From Thermoproteota archaeon (GTDB taxonomy: Archaea; Thermoproteota; Thermoprotei_A; Sulfolobales; Pyrodictiaceae), in assembly GCA_013153145.1 (NCBI GenBank), contig JAADEY010000032.1, positions 1 to 51,656 on the forward strand: 51,656 bases of DNA, given 5' to 3'. Positions 8,233-17,270 of the stretch are shown here, one piece after another. The notes under the pieces were generated by a model. That model did not search any database, was not told where the DNA came from, and saw only the letters and a program-made list of their open reading frames with translations. Position 1 is the stretch's first letter; each line of letters opens with the position of its first letter. Made by a program: the position numbers and the translations under genes.

Positions 8233-9474
8233 ATGCATACCGCACGCGACATAATCGAAAGTGTTCTAGAGAAGCCATCTGTCTTCAAGAGCAAGGAGAA
8301 GCTCTTCCCAGAGTACGTGCCGAAATACCTACCACATAGGGAGCAGCAGCTCAAGCAACTAGCAAGCCTATTCAAACCACTCCTCACAGACCCTGGCTCA
8401 ATCTCGCAGCGCGCCCTCCTAGTCGGCGGCATAGGAACCGGTAAGACCGTGACGGCTAGGAGATTCGGCATAGACTTCAAGCTCCTGGCGCGGAGGAGAG
8501 GTGTTAAGCTAGAGTACGTGCATGTAAACTGTCACAGGGATAGGACACTCTACCTAGTGATGCAGGAAATAGCCAGGCAGCTGCACATACCGGTTCCACA
8601 GCGCGGCCTATCAGCGCAGGAGATGTATGGTAACATACTGAAGGACATAGATGAGAGGGACATATACGTCATAATAACCTTTGACGAGTTCGACTACTTC
8701 ATAGATGTCGCCGGCAACGATGCCGTGTACTTCCTCATAAGGACGTACGATGAGTACCCCGACATGACCAAGAGGATCAACTTCATATTCATAACAAGAG
8801 ACATGTACAACCTAGGCAAACTAGACTCTGCAACAGAGAGCTACCTAATAAGAAACGTCATACACTTCGAGCCATACACGAGCAGCGAGCTCTACGACAT
8901 ACTAGCGAAGAGAGCAGAGGAGGCGTTCTACGAGGGCACCATAGGGGACGACGTCATACAGTACGTAGCAGACATAGTGGGCGTAGACAAGGGAGGCAGG
9001 GGCAACGCGAGGCTCGCGCTCGAGATACTCCTCATAGCGGGAGAACTCGCCGATCAAGAGGGTGCACAGCGCGTAACAATAGAGCATGTACGAAGGGCAT
9101 ACGTGAAGGCAGAGCCAGACATAGTAGTCATCTACGACAGCCTACTCTACCTGCCACTCCACGAGCTCCTAATCCTACTGGCAGCAATAAGGGCCCTAAG
9201 CAGCAAGGGAGAGGCATATGTCAGGATAGGGGAGGTCGAGCAGGAGTACCAGCAGATATGCGAGGAGTTTAACGAGAAGCCGAGACGCCACACCCAGGTC
9301 TACGAGTACGTCATGGACCTCAAAAGACTAGGCATAATAGATGCAAGGGTATCCGGCCGCGGGTACCGCGGCAAGAGCACACTAATAGGCGTAAGAGTCG
9401 GCCCCCTAGAGGCCCTAGAAGAGAAGGTGCTCGAGATAATCAATAAGAGGTACAGGGAGGCGAGACGGATGTGA
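8233..9474 (+). CDS. cdc6: Orc1/Cdc6 replication initiator
   Basis: A 413-residue AAA+ initiator that recognises origin repeats and loads MCM. Walker A is GGIGTGKT (about residues 66-73), Walker B is TFDEFD (about 148-153), and the sensor-1 region is FIFITRD. The C-terminal winged helix (about 320-410) contacts DNA, with SGRGYRGKSTLIGV as its wing. It starts at ATG 8233 with no room for a long leader. Its stop overlaps the following winged-helix gene in GTGA. I looked for origin recognition box-like repeats around it and saw none, so it need not sit at its own origin. Confidence 0.95.
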   Translation: MHTARDIIESVLEKPSVFKSKEKLFPEYVPKYLPHREQQLKQLASLFKPLLTDPGSISQRALLVGGIGTGKTVTARRFGIDFKLLARRRGVKLEYVHVNCHRDRTLYLVMQEIARQLHIPVPQRGLSAQEMYGNILKDIDERDIYVIITFDEFDYFIDVAGNDAVYFLIRTYDEYPDMTKRINFIFITRDMYNLGKLDSATESYLIRNVIHFEPYTSSELYDILAKRAEEAFYEGTIGDDVIQYVADIVGVDKGGRGNARLALEILLIAGELADQEGAQRVTIEHVRRAYVKAEPDIVVIYDSLLYLPLHELLILLAAIRALSSKGEAYVRIGEVEQEYQQICEEFNEKPRRHTQVYEYVMDLKRLGIIDARVSGRGYRGKSTLIGVRVGPLEALEEKVLEIINKRYREARRM

Positions 9475-9758
9475 CTGGCATAGCGGGGAGAGACTACGCA
9501 ACAAAGATACTTGGAAGCAAGGTCAAGATAAAAATAATACTTGCATTGATGAGGCTCGGAGAAGCCAATATATCGAGGATAGTGAAGGAGACATCATCCC
9601 ACTACTACACGGTCGAGAAACACTTGAGAGAACTCGAAGAACTCGGAATAGTCGATGAACGCCGCCTCGGAAGAGTTCGCGTCTTCTCCCTAAACTATGA
9701 GAACCCAAGGGTACCCGTAATATTGGAGCTCATAAAGTCCCTAAACAGTGGAGACTAA
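9471..9758 (+). CDS. Winged-helix transcriptional regulator, ArsR/MarR-like
   Basis: A 95-residue protein consisting of a single winged helix: KVKIKIILALMRLGEANISRIVKETSSHYYTVEKHLRELEELGIVDERRLGRVRVFSLN. The recognition helix is near residues 45-58 and the wing near 62-72. It has no ligand domain. The GTG start overlaps the cdc6 TGA by four bases, so the two are made from one transcript. It may autoregulate the operon or act as a replication accessory; both are inference from position. Confidence 0.85.
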   Translation: MTGIAGRDYATKILGSKVKIKIILALMRLGEANISRIVKETSSHYYTVEKHLRELEELGIVDERRLGRVRVFSLNYENPRVPVILELIKSLNSGD

Positions 9759-9761
9759 ACC

Positions 9762-10211
9762 TTGACTAAGCCCCCAAGGATGATCGATATATCGGGGAAA
9801 CCAGTAGTCCACCGGGAAGCCATAGCATATGGCCGCATAAGGTTGAGGAGGACAACAATCGAGCGGATAAGGAAAGGCCTTATAGAGAAGGGAGACCCCC
9901 TAACCCTAGCACCATACGCCGGCATAATGTCTGCCAAGCTCACACCAATACTAATACCATTCTGCCACCCCATACCAATAACGAACGTAAAGATAGAGTG
10001 TAGAATCGAGGACGACGAACACATAGGCTGCACAGCACTAGTAAAGGCCGACGCGAAGACGGGTGTCGAGATGGAGGCACTAACAGCCCTCACAGTCACA
10101 CTACTCAATATATGGGATATAGTGAAGAAGTATGAGAAGGACGAAGCAGGACAATACCCTTACACGGTAGTCGAAGAGATCAAAGTGGTTGAGAAGAGGA
10201 AGGAAGGCTAG
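9762..10211 (+). CDS. moaC: Cyclic pyranopterin monophosphate synthase
   Basis: A 149-residue MoaC that, with the radical SAM enzyme MoaA, makes cyclic pyranopterin monophosphate in molybdopterin/tungstopterin biosynthesis. Family motifs: [32 protein letters not shown], and the [27 protein letters not shown] block. The start is TTG at 9762, three bases after the stop of the winged-helix gene, so it probably belongs to the cdc6 transcript although its function is unrelated. It converges on rfcL with a four-base 3' overlap. Confidence 0.95.
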   Translation: MTKPPRMIDISGKPVVHREAIAYGRIRLRRTTIERIRKGLIEKGDPLTLAPYAGIMSAKLTPILIPFCHPIPITNVKIECRIEDDEHIGCTALVKADAKTGVEMEALTALTVTLLNIWDIVKKYEKDEAGQYPYTVVEEIKVVEKRKEG

Positions 10212-11677
10212 AAGAGCGTGGTCTGCCTACTACTACTCGTCTTCCTCCGCCTACGCCTCGTAGTTCTCCTCGTCGTCGAGCGCCTCCTCCTATGGCTGTG
10301 TGCCTCCTCTGCAGTAGTGGTAGCCGTTGCTGGAGCAGTAGTGGTAGTCCTCGGGGCATGCTCGGTGACCTTACTAGGCTTCTCCATCCTCATGAGCAGC
10401 ATGTTCACATGCTCCATGACCTCGTTTGCCGCAGGTCCAGCGAGGTACTTCACCATCCTCTCAGTCAACCCATACCCTATCGCTATACGCGCAGCATAGT
10501 CGGGCCTCTCACGGAATATTATGCTTAGGAATGGGAGCACCTCAAGCTTAACCTTAGCCTTAGACACGTGGAGCCTCGAAGCCAGGTGCGCGGCGAGAGC
10601 CTCTCTAACCTCCCTGACCTCCTTGGTGCGTGCAAGCATCACTATCCTCTGCGGGAAGCTATACTTCACCCACTTGAACTTGCTCTTCTTCCTAGCAAGA
10701 GCAACGCCGGGCCCCATCATATCAAACACATAGCTCAGGAGATCCCAGGACATAGACCTCTTTATCCTCCCCAGATACACGCTGGCTCTCGAGAGAGCCT
10801 CATACGCTCTCCACACGTCCTCGGGATCCGTATACTGGTTCGGTATGTTCTCGTTTATCCACTGCATCATCGTGTCGTAGTCTACATTGCTATGCGTGAC
10901 GGCACGCTTAGCCTGCCACGCATACTTAGACATAAAGAGGTGCCGGAGGGCCTCGAAGGGACTATACTCCCTATCCCTGCTAGCAACAATACCCTCAACT
11001 ATATCAAGAGTTACCTTGCCATAGCCCTCAGCAATAGCCTGCAGATCGTTAATCGCAGACCTAAGATCACCCTCAGCTCTCTTAGCTATATACATCAATG
11101 CCGCCCGCTCACAATACACGTGCTCTGCCTCACATATCCTCGACAAGACCTCTACAACAACTCTATTGGAAAGCCTATTGAAGGGCACGAGAAGCGAGGC
11201 CTCACGGAGGCTCCTAAGCCTCTGGCTCCACGGGTCATTAGCAGTCATAACAACAGGGTGGCGCGTCACCCTTATCAGCTCAAGAATCGCCTCGAGGCCA
11301 CCCCTGTCGGCAGTCCCAGAGATACCGTCAACCTCGTCGAGGAGTATGATCCTACGCCTACCGAACAAGCTGAGCTGTGTAGCAGCAGTCTTCGCTATAC
11401 GCTCTATATCCTCCTTCCTCCTGAAATCAGAGGCATTCATCTCTATAAGCTCGAGCTTATACTCGTGCGCAGCGGCCTCAACAAGGCTCGTCTTACCGCA
11501 GCCAGGCGGGCCGTAGAACAATGCAGCCTTCTTTTCCGGTATCCTGCCGCGCAGCCAGGACTGTAGCCATGGTATGAAGAGCTTCTTGGCCTGCTCCTGG
11601 TTAGCGACATCGCTTATACGTTTAGGCCTATACTTGATAACCCATGGAAGACGCTCGCCAGGCAATAGCCTCATCAC
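10208..11677 (-). CDS. rfcL: Replication factor C large subunit
   Basis: The large subunit (489 residues) of the clamp loader that opens PCNA and places it on primed DNA. It has Walker A GPPGCGKT, Walker B LLDEVDG, an AAA+ lid domain and a helical collar. A threonine/alanine-rich linker and an Arg-rich segment precede the C-terminal PCNA-binding box RQTTLF. It overlaps the upstream rfcS by four bases, giving a coupled rfcS-rfcL operon. It overlaps convergent moaC by four bases at the 3' end. Confidence 0.96.
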   Translation of the reverse strand: MMRLLPGERLPWVIKYRPKRISDVANQEQAKKLFIPWLQSWLRGRIPEKKAALFYGPPGCGKTSLVEAAAHEYKLELIEMNASDFRRKEDIERIAKTAATQLSLFGRRRIILLDEVDGISGTADRGGLEAILELIRVTRHPVVMTANDPWSQRLRSLREASLLVPFNRLSNRVVVEVLSRICEAEHVYCERAALMYIAKRAEGDLRSAINDLQAIAEGYGKVTLDIVEGIVASRDREYSPFEALRHLFMSKYAWQAKRAVTHSNVDYDTMMQWINENIPNQYTDPEDVWRAYEALSRASVYLGRIKRSMSWDLLSYVFDMMGPGVALARKKSKFKWVKYSFPQRIVMLARTKEVREVREALAAHLASRLHVSKAKVKLEVLPFLSIIFRERPDYAARIAIGYGLTERMVKYLAGPAANEVMEHVNMLLMRMEKPSKVTEHAPRTTTTAPATATTTAEEAHSHRRRRSTTRRTTRRRRRKTSSSRQTTLF

Positions 11678-12663
11678 TCCCCGGCAGCCCTTAGCTTACG
11701 GCCTAGCAGCGCCAGCCATGCAAGGAACGCGTTGAGCTGTATCTCGTCATCTCCCCCCTCAACAAGCCTATACTGTATCTCCCCCGCGTAGTCAGCTATC
11801 ATTACCTTAACGTCCTCTGGGAGCTTAAACTCCGGCCCAAAGACCTCACGGTGGATCTGCTTTATCACGTCTATGCCGCTCAGGCCGTAATTGACCATCA
11901 ACTTCCTAAGCTCGTTCCTAGCCTCAGTAAACCTCCCTTCAAGCGCCAGCTTAAGCATCATCCTTATCTCCTGCGGCCTTGCAAGCCCAACGACCTTGTA
12001 GACTATATCGACCGTTATCTTTCCGAGGGCAGCAGCGGCCTGGAGTATGTTTATTGCGCGCCTCATATCGCCCTCGCTAATCTCGTATATCACCTCAAGC
12101 GCCTCCTCGTCATACTCGCAGCCCTCCTGGCTGCATATCCACTTCAACCTTGCAACAACATCCTCTTTCTTGAGTGGGGTGAACCTGAACAAGGCGCATC
12201 TCGACTGTATAGGCTCTATTATCTTGCTCGGATAGTTCGCTATCAGTATGAACCTCGTGCTGACAGTGTACATCTCCATCAACCTCCTCAACGCCTGCTG
12301 AGCATCAGCAGTCATGTTGTCAGCCTCGTCAAGCAGCACGATCTTAAACGGTATATTTGGCGGCGTCTTGCTCCTAGCGAACTCCTTCACCTTAGTCCTT
12401 ATAGTGTCTATACCCCTCTCATCACTAGCATTGAGCTCCAGCATGTACTGCATGTAATTCTCCCCAAACATGTCATGTGCCAGGCAGTGAGCCGCAGTAG
12501 TCTTCCCGGTTCCCGGCGGCCCAACGAAGAGCAGGTGAGGCATATTCTTCTCCTCGACGAACTTCTGCAGCCTCTTCACTATCTCCTCCTGGTTCACCAT
12601 CTCCTTCAACGATCTAGGCCTATACTTCTCAGCCCACAACAGCTCTGCTAGCTGAGAAGACAC
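11674..12663 (-). CDS. rfcS: Replication factor C small subunit
   Basis: The small subunit of the clamp loader, normally present in four copies per complex. It has [15 protein letters not shown] at the N-terminus, Walker A GPPGTGKT, Walker B LLDEADNM, sensor 1 LIANYPSKI, the SRC arginine-finger motif in [10 protein letters not shown], and the C-terminal collar. The GTG at 12663 gives [14 protein letters not shown] and follows a G-rich ribosome site; a TTG at 12675 would add four residues. It diverges from gins23 across about 60 bases that contain TATA-like boxes for both directions (12681-12690 and 12701-12710). Confidence 0.96.
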   Translation of the reverse strand: MSSQLAELLWAEKYRPRSLKEMVNQEEIVKRLQKFVEEKNMPHLLFVGPPGTGKTTAAHCLAHDMFGENYMQYMLELNASDERGIDTIRTKVKEFARSKTPPNIPFKIVLLDEADNMTADAQQALRRLMEMYTVSTRFILIANYPSKIIEPIQSRCALFRFTPLKKEDVVARLKWICSQEGCEYDEEALEVIYEISEGDMRRAINILQAAAALGKITVDIVYKVVGLARPQEIRMMLKLALEGRFTEARNELRKLMVNYGLSGIDVIKQIHREVFGPEFKLPEDVKVMIADYAGEIQYRLVEGGDDEIQLNAFLAWLALLGRKLRAAGE

Positions 12664-12786
12664 CGTAACCCCCAAAACACTAATTCACAGAGCACGCCCG
12701 GTGTTATTAACCTAGTAGGGGGGATCCTGAGCGAGGAGGTATCACAAGCTAGAGCGTATAAGTACTTCGACGCCCTGATAGAGTCG

Positions 12787-13323
12787 GTGAGGATATCATT
12801 CCTTGCAAAGAAGGTTAGGGTGATGGTCCTCAAGGACCTAGGCAATGTAAGGGCTGACGGAGAGGTATACGAACTGAGAAAGGGGACGGAAGTCGAACTC
12901 CCCCGGTGGCTCGCACGCACCCTACAACAGCAGGGCATAGTGAAGATACTTGAAACACCCCTAACGATAGACGATATAGCCAGGGTACACTTCAACGTCT
13001 TCAATGCTAGAAGCCTACGCGAGCTAGAGGCGGTGCCCGAATACTTCTACCTGCAGGTACAGGAGTACCTCGAGGAACTCTCACGCCGGATAAGGGAGGA
13101 GTTCAATGCAGCTCTCCTGGATGAACGGCGGAAGGCGGAACTCTACATGCTCGAAATAGTCAGCAGGAGGATAACGGCGCTCCTGCAGGCACTACGCAGC
13201 CCCGCGGCGGTCGCCGAGATATCATCGAAGCTGTCTATGGAGGAGCGGGTATTGGCGGATGCCATGAAGAGCCTGCTCGACGACTGGCTCAAGACCGTCG
13301 TAAAAAGTAATACTGCTCCTTGA
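12787..13323 (+). CDS. gins23: GINS complex subunit Gins23 (Psf2/Psf3 type)
   Basis: A subunit of the archaeal GINS complex, which joins MCM and Cdc45/GAN in the replicative helicase. The small beta domain comes first (VRVMVLKDLGNVRADGEVYELRKGTEVELPRWLARTLQQQGIVKI), followed by the larger helical domain. This B-then-A order marks the Psf2/Psf3 (Gins23) type. It lies directly before mcm, as known in other Crenarchaeota. Coding-like sequence (AYKYFDALIES) extends upstream of the GTG at 12787 to about 12727 with no standard start codon in frame. The true N-terminus probably lies upstream and is unresolved. Confidence 0.85.
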   Translation: MRISFLAKKVRVMVLKDLGNVRADGEVYELRKGTEVELPRWLARTLQQQGIVKILETPLTIDDIARVHFNVFNARSLRELEAVPEYFYLQVQEYLEELSRRIREEFNAALLDERRKAELYMLEIVSRRITALLQALRSPAAVAEISSKLSMEERVLADAMKSLLDDWLKTVVKSNTAP

Positions 13324-13373
13324 CGACTTATAGAGGGGTTTTCACCCTAAACCTACCCATAGGAGTCTCGATT

Positions 13374-15470
13374 ATGGCGATACAAGTATCCCTAGAGCAG
13401 CCGGAGCCCCTAGACATCAAGGAGAGGATATACGAGTTCATAAGGACTTTCAGGGATAAGAACGGAGAATACAAGTACTTGAACAGGCTTAGACAAATGA
13501 TAACAATGGGTCAACGCAGCCTCCTCATAGACTTCAACGACCTCTACCTCTTCGACAACAAGCTCGCACGCCTCCTGATAGAGCAGCCGGACAAAGTACT
13601 CCGCGAGGCCCGCGAAGCACTCAAGGAGCTCGTCGCAAGCGAGGCACCGGAATACGTTGAGCCCGGGAAGAGATTCAACGTCATGATAAGGAGGCTGCCA
13701 GTCTCAGTACCCCTCCGCAGGCTCCGCAGCGACTACATAGGCAAGCTAGTAATGCTTGAAGGGATCCTGGTAAGGTCAACTCCGATAAAAGAGAAGATAG
13801 TCAAGGCCAGATTCATCCACTGCAGCGAGGGAGACTGCCACGAGTTCGACTGGCCACCCGAAGGCGAGCTAATAGGAGAGGTCATCGAGAAGCCACAAGT
13901 ATGCCCCGTCTGCGGGAAGAGCAGCGGGCAGTTCAAGCTAGTCCCTGAAGAATCCGTTATGGTTGACTGGCAGCGCATAGTGCTCCAAGAGAAGCCGGAG
14001 GAGGTGCCTTCAGGTCAGCTGCCGAGGAGCATAGAGGTCGTCCTTCAGGACGACCTAGTAGACCTAGCAAGGCCCGGCGATAGGGTCACGGTGGTGGGTA
14101 TTGTTAGGGTCAGGCCTGAGTCGATAAGCAAGCGCAAGGCCCTCTTCGAGATATACATCGAGGCTAACCACCTGGAGGTCTCGCAGAGGGTTCTGGAGGA
14201 GGTAGTTATAACGAGGGAGGATGAGGAGAAGATAAGGATGCTTGCAAGGGATCCCTGGGTGAGGAAGAAGATTATAGCCAGCATAGCCCCGGCGATCTAC
14301 GGTCACTGGGACATAAAGGAGGCAATAGCACTGGCCCTCTTCGGAGGAGTACCCAAGCAGACGAAGGACGGGCACCGGACGAGAGGCGACATACATATAC
14401 TCCTAATAGGAGACCCGGGCACGGCAAAGAGCCAGCTCCTGCAATACGTCGTGAGGATAGCGCCCAGAAGCATATACACCACGGGTAAGGGCGCCACGGC
14501 AGCAGGCCTCACAGCCGCCGTGATAAGAGACAAGACCACCGGGGAATACTACCTCGAGGCAGGCGCACTTGTCCTAGCCGACGGCGGCGTGGCAGCGATA
14601 GACGAGATAGACAAGATGAGGGACGAGGACCGCTCAGTGATCCACGAGGCCATGGAGCAGCAGACCGTAAGCATAACGAAGGCGGGTATAGTGGCCAGGC
14701 TCAACGCCCGCACAACGATAATAGCTGCAGGAAACCCGAAGTTCGGCCGCTACCTCACCAACCGTACACTCGCGGAGAACATAAACCTGCCAGTAACAAT
14801 ACTCTCAAGGTTTGACCTCATATTCATACTGAAGGACAGGCCTATGCCGGAGGAGGATAGGAAGCTAGCACTACACGTCCTACGCGTGCACAGCGAGCCC
14901 GAAAAGATAACCCCAGAGATAGAGCCATCACTACTGAAGAAATACATAAGCTATGCACGCCGCTACATAAGGCCGAGGCTAACCGAGGAGGCAATGAAGC
15001 TACTCGCAGACTTCTACGTCGAGATGAGGAAGCTAGGCGCTGAAAGCCCAGAAGCACCCATAGCTATCACTGCAAGGCAGCTAGAGGCGCTCGTCAGGCT
15101 CGCCGAGGCACATGCAAGGATGAAGCTCAAGGAGTACGTAACTGAGGAGGATGCAGAGGCGGCTATAAGGCTCATGAAGAGGTTCCTGGAGAGCGCAGGG
15201 ATAGACGTCGAGACAGGAAAGATAGACATAGACGTCATTATGACCGGGAAGCCTAAGAGCAAGAGGCAGAAGCTCACAAGGATAGTCGAGATAATAGAGG
15301 AGCTGGAGTCGGAGAGCAGTGAGGGCTGTGCAAAGATCAAGGACATACAGCGCCGCGCGATAGAGGAGGGTATAGAATCAAGGTTCGTCGAGGAAGCCAT
15401 AAGGATACTCAGGAGGGACGGAATAATCTACATGAAGGACTTCGGCTGCTACTCGGTCGTCAGAGACTAA
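13374..15470 (+). CDS. mcm: Replicative DNA helicase MCM
   Basis: The hexameric 3'-5' helicase that unwinds DNA ahead of the fork. The N-terminal domain has a zinc-binding cluster (C-x4-C then CPVCG, about residues 150-185). The AAA+ core has Walker A GDPGTAKS (about 346), Walker B AIDEIDKM (about 409), the presensor/helix-2 insert region and an arginine finger in SRFDLIF (about 477). A C-terminal winged helix ends the protein. The ATG at 13374 is preferred because AGGAG lies eight bases upstream; a TTG at 13320 overlapping the gins23 stop would add 18 residues of non-family sequence. Its 3' end overlaps a convergent small gene by four bases. Confidence 0.97.
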   Translation: MAIQVSLEQPEPLDIKERIYEFIRTFRDKNGEYKYLNRLRQMITMGQRSLLIDFNDLYLFDNKLARLLIEQPDKVLREAREALKELVASEAPEYVEPGKRFNVMIRRLPVSVPLRRLRSDYIGKLVMLEGILVRSTPIKEKIVKARFIHCSEGDCHEFDWPPEGELIGEVIEKPQVCPVCGKSSGQFKLVPEESVMVDWQRIVLQEKPEEVPSGQLPRSIEVVLQDDLVDLARPGDRVTVVGIVRVRPESISKRKALFEIYIEANHLEVSQRVLEEVVITREDEEKIRMLARDPWVRKKIIASIAPAIYGHWDIKEAIALALFGGVPKQTKDGHRTRGDIHILLIGDPGTAKSQLLQYVVRIAPRSIYTTGKGATAAGLTAAVIRDKTTGEYYLEAGALVLADGGVAAIDEIDKMRDEDRSVIHEAMEQQTVSITKAGIVARLNARTTIIAAGNPKFGRYLTNRTLAENINLPVTILSRFDLIFILKDRPMPEEDRKLALHVLRVHSEPEKITPEIEPSLLKKYISYARRYIRPRLTEEAMKLLADFYVEMRKLGAESPEAPIAITARQLEALVRLAEAHARMKLKEYVTEEDAEAAIRLMKRFLESAGIDVETGKIDIDVIMTGKPKSKRQKLTRIVEIIEELESESSEGCAKIKDIQRRAIEEGIESRFVEEAIRILRRDGIIYMKDFGCYSVVRD

Positions 15471-15736
15471 GCCTCCGCCGCCTCACTCTCACTAATACAG
15501 CCCTCCTTCTTAAGCCTCAGAATCCACATAGTCAACGGAGTCCAAAGAGCCCATGCAGGCACCTTCTTCACCACCTCATACGCCTCCTCCCATGTCTCCA
15601 GCCCAAGCCTCCTAGCAAGCTCCTCGAGGCTCATGGGGCGGTGCAGGTACTCGTGCAGAACCCTCATGACGTCGGGGCCTAGGAAGATCTCCTTATCGCC
15701 AACCCTAATGACATACTTCCTGCACTCCTCACTCAT
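15467..15736 (-). CDS. Small conserved crenarchaeal protein, function unknown
   Basis: An 89-residue protein with two parts. A short strand-rich N-terminus (RVGDKEIFLGPDVMRVLHEYL) leads into a predicted helix-turn-helix-like segment (MSLEELARRLGLETWEEAYEVVKKVPAWALW). A hydrophobic helix and acidic tail follow. This could be a winged-helix-like fold, but I cannot name a family. ATG at 15736 is preferred over GTG at 15745 because of a GGGGTG box upstream. A minus-strand TATA-like AGTAATTTACC is at about 15770-15780. It is convergent with mcm, overlapping four bases. Confidence 0.65.
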   Translation of the reverse strand: MSEECRKYVIRVGDKEIFLGPDVMRVLHEYLHRPMSLEELARRLGLETWEEAYEVVKKVPAWALWTPLTMWILRLKKEGCISESEAAEA

Positions 15737-15800
15737 ACACCGCACCCCAACGCAGCTGGGAGACCTAGGGGTAAATTACTTCCCTCCCTGGCGGGTCCCT

Positions 15801-15829
15801 GGGGCGGAAGGTAGCCACATCACCGCCCC
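15801..15829. repeat. GC hairpin after the THEP1 gene
   Basis: GGGGCGG and CCGCCCC pair around a 15-base loop, 23 bases beyond the THEP1 stop on the minus strand and upstream of the promoter of the next small gene. A terminator-like role is possible, but no T-run follows. Confidence 0.35.
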
Positions 15830-15851
15830 GGCTCAGCGCTGGAACGCGCGG

Positions 15852-16403
15852 TCACCCCTTGATACACGGCGCGATACGGGCAACCTCCGTATAAACCCTG
15901 TCCGGCAGCGCATCCCTATTCTCAAGGGTAACCCAGAACCAGACACCCTCACGCCTCAACACGGGGTATATCTCTGGGTCGCTCAGCCTACGGTGGACGA
16001 CGAAGAGGCCGGGCTTCCCAGCCCCAATAGCCTTCAGTATTACGTTCCTAACCGCCGGCATCCTAAGCTCCATAGGCCCGATCTCATCTATAGCTATCAC
16101 ATCAGCCTCCGAGAACAGGCCAGCAACGTACTCGGCGACCCTGGCAGCCTCACTGCACAACCTATACCTACCGACACGTCCTCCACTACAAAGGCTCACA
16201 TGGGCAAGCCAAGCCTCCATACCGCCATCAAGACTCCTTATACGGAACCCGACCCTACGCCCCCCAACCCTTACCTCGGGGCAGACGAAGCCAACGACCC
16301 TGCAGCCCCCGCTCCTCAGCCTCTCAACGACCCTAGAGAAGATGGTGGTCTTGCCGACTCCAGGCCTACCCGTTATGACGACGAAGCGTGGCCCCCCGCT
16401 CAA
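15852..16403 (-). CDS. Nucleoside-triphosphatase, THEP1 family
   Basis: A 183-residue P-loop NTPase of the THEP1/NTPCR family, which hydrolyses NTPs broadly and slowly; its cellular role is unsettled. Walker A is ITGRPGVGKTT near the N-terminus. GFVCPEVRVGGRRVGFRIRSLDGG is the typical second block, and IAIDEIGPMELR is the Walker B region. Its start overlaps the upstream GTPase stop by four bases, indicating a two-gene operon. Confidence 0.9.
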   Translation of the reverse strand: MSGGPRFVVITGRPGVGKTTIFSRVVERLRSGGCRVVGFVCPEVRVGGRRVGFRIRSLDGGMEAWLAHVSLCSGGRVGRYRLCSEAARVAEYVAGLFSEADVIAIDEIGPMELRMPAVRNVILKAIGAGKPGLFVVHRRLSDPEIYPVLRREGVWFWVTLENRDALPDRVYTEVARIAPCIKG

Positions 16404-17212
16404 CGAGTTGCACCCCTCTGCTCGGCTAAGGCCTCCCAGGGAGGCACATAGAACAATAACTTGCCCTTATGATAGTCCCTGATAACAGTCCTAGCAGCCT
16501 CCTCGACAAGAGGCTCGCCAGTAGACTTGTAGCGCCAGCCCCGCCTCAGCGCAATAGCCTCCAGGATCCTATAAGGGTCGGTCTCAGCAATGCCATAGGC
16601 ATCGAGCACGCAGCGCGGGTTGTAGCGGAGAGCCTTCTCCAGAAGCTTCACGGCGACACCGACCGGATCCCTCAGCTCCTCGGGAGGCCTACCACGTATC
16701 GCGGCCTCCAACCCCCCGCCCTCAACCGGTATGACGCCGGGAGTGTCTATGAGGTAAAGGCCTCCAGGTGCACGATAGAGTTGCGCATGATGTGTATAGC
16801 CGGGCGACCCTGGTACGGGGCTCGTAGAGGCAGAGTGCCTGCCCTTCAGTGCGTTGATTATACTGGACTTCCCCGTCTTAGGGAACCCCACTACAGCGAC
16901 CACAATGGGCGTGACATCAACGACCCTCTTAATCGCCTTCCTGAGCTTACGCGTACCGAGCCTATGCCTCGCGGCGATATAGACTGCGTTATAGCCGCGG
17001 TCACGGAGCAGCCTAACCCATCCCTCAGCCACGCTCCTCGGCACTAGGTCAGCCTTATTGAGAACCACTACGAGCTTCTTATCGAGCGACCTTACGAGCC
17101 TCTCAAGCTTCCTACTCATGGTTGACGGCGGATCCCTTATATCAACTACCTCGAGGACAACGTCAGCCCTACGCACCAGCCACGCTATATTCCTCCACGA
17201 TGCCAGTATCAT
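16400..17212 (-). CDS. Circularly permuted ribosome-biogenesis GTPase (YlqF/YawG/Lsg1-like)
   Basis: A 270-residue GTPase whose G motifs run in permuted order. NKAD (G4, residues 52-55) comes first, then GFPKTGKS (G1, about 109-116), a threonine-containing switch region around 140, and DTPG (G3, 156-159). This order defines the YlqF/YawG family, which acts in large ribosomal subunit assembly. The C-terminal domain (about 175-265) is helical. It heads a small operon with the THEP1 NTPase and sits downstream of polB on the same strand, separated by about 58 bases. Confidence 0.9.
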   Translation of the reverse strand: MILASWRNIAWLVRRADVVLEVVDIRDPPSTMSRKLERLVRSLDKKLVVVLNKADLVPRSVAEGWVRLLRDRGYNAVYIAARHRLGTRKLRKAIKRVVDVTPIVVAVVGFPKTGKSSIINALKGRHSASTSPVPGSPGYTHHAQLYRAPGGLYLIDTPGVIPVEGGGLEAAIRGRPPEELRDPVGVAVKLLEKALRYNPRCVLDAYGIAETDPYRILEAIALRRGWRYKSTGEPLVEEAARTVIRDYHKGKLLFYVPPWEALAEQRGATR

Positions 17213-17270
17213 GGTGTACCCTAGCCCTCCTCAACACCCTAGCCGGTCTAACCCCTCTTCAACCCTTCCC

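Noticed and set aside
8200-8240. Replication origin next to cdc6
   Set aside because: Only 26 bases separate cdc6 from the upstream gene. No repeated origin recognition box and no AT-rich unwinding region is visible there or in the other gaps I inspected.
10568-11566. 332-codon open frame on the plus strand
   Set aside because: It is antisense to rfcL, which has full Walker motifs and a PCNA box. The antisense protein has no family features and is rich in Leu/Pro/His as expected for a mirror frame.
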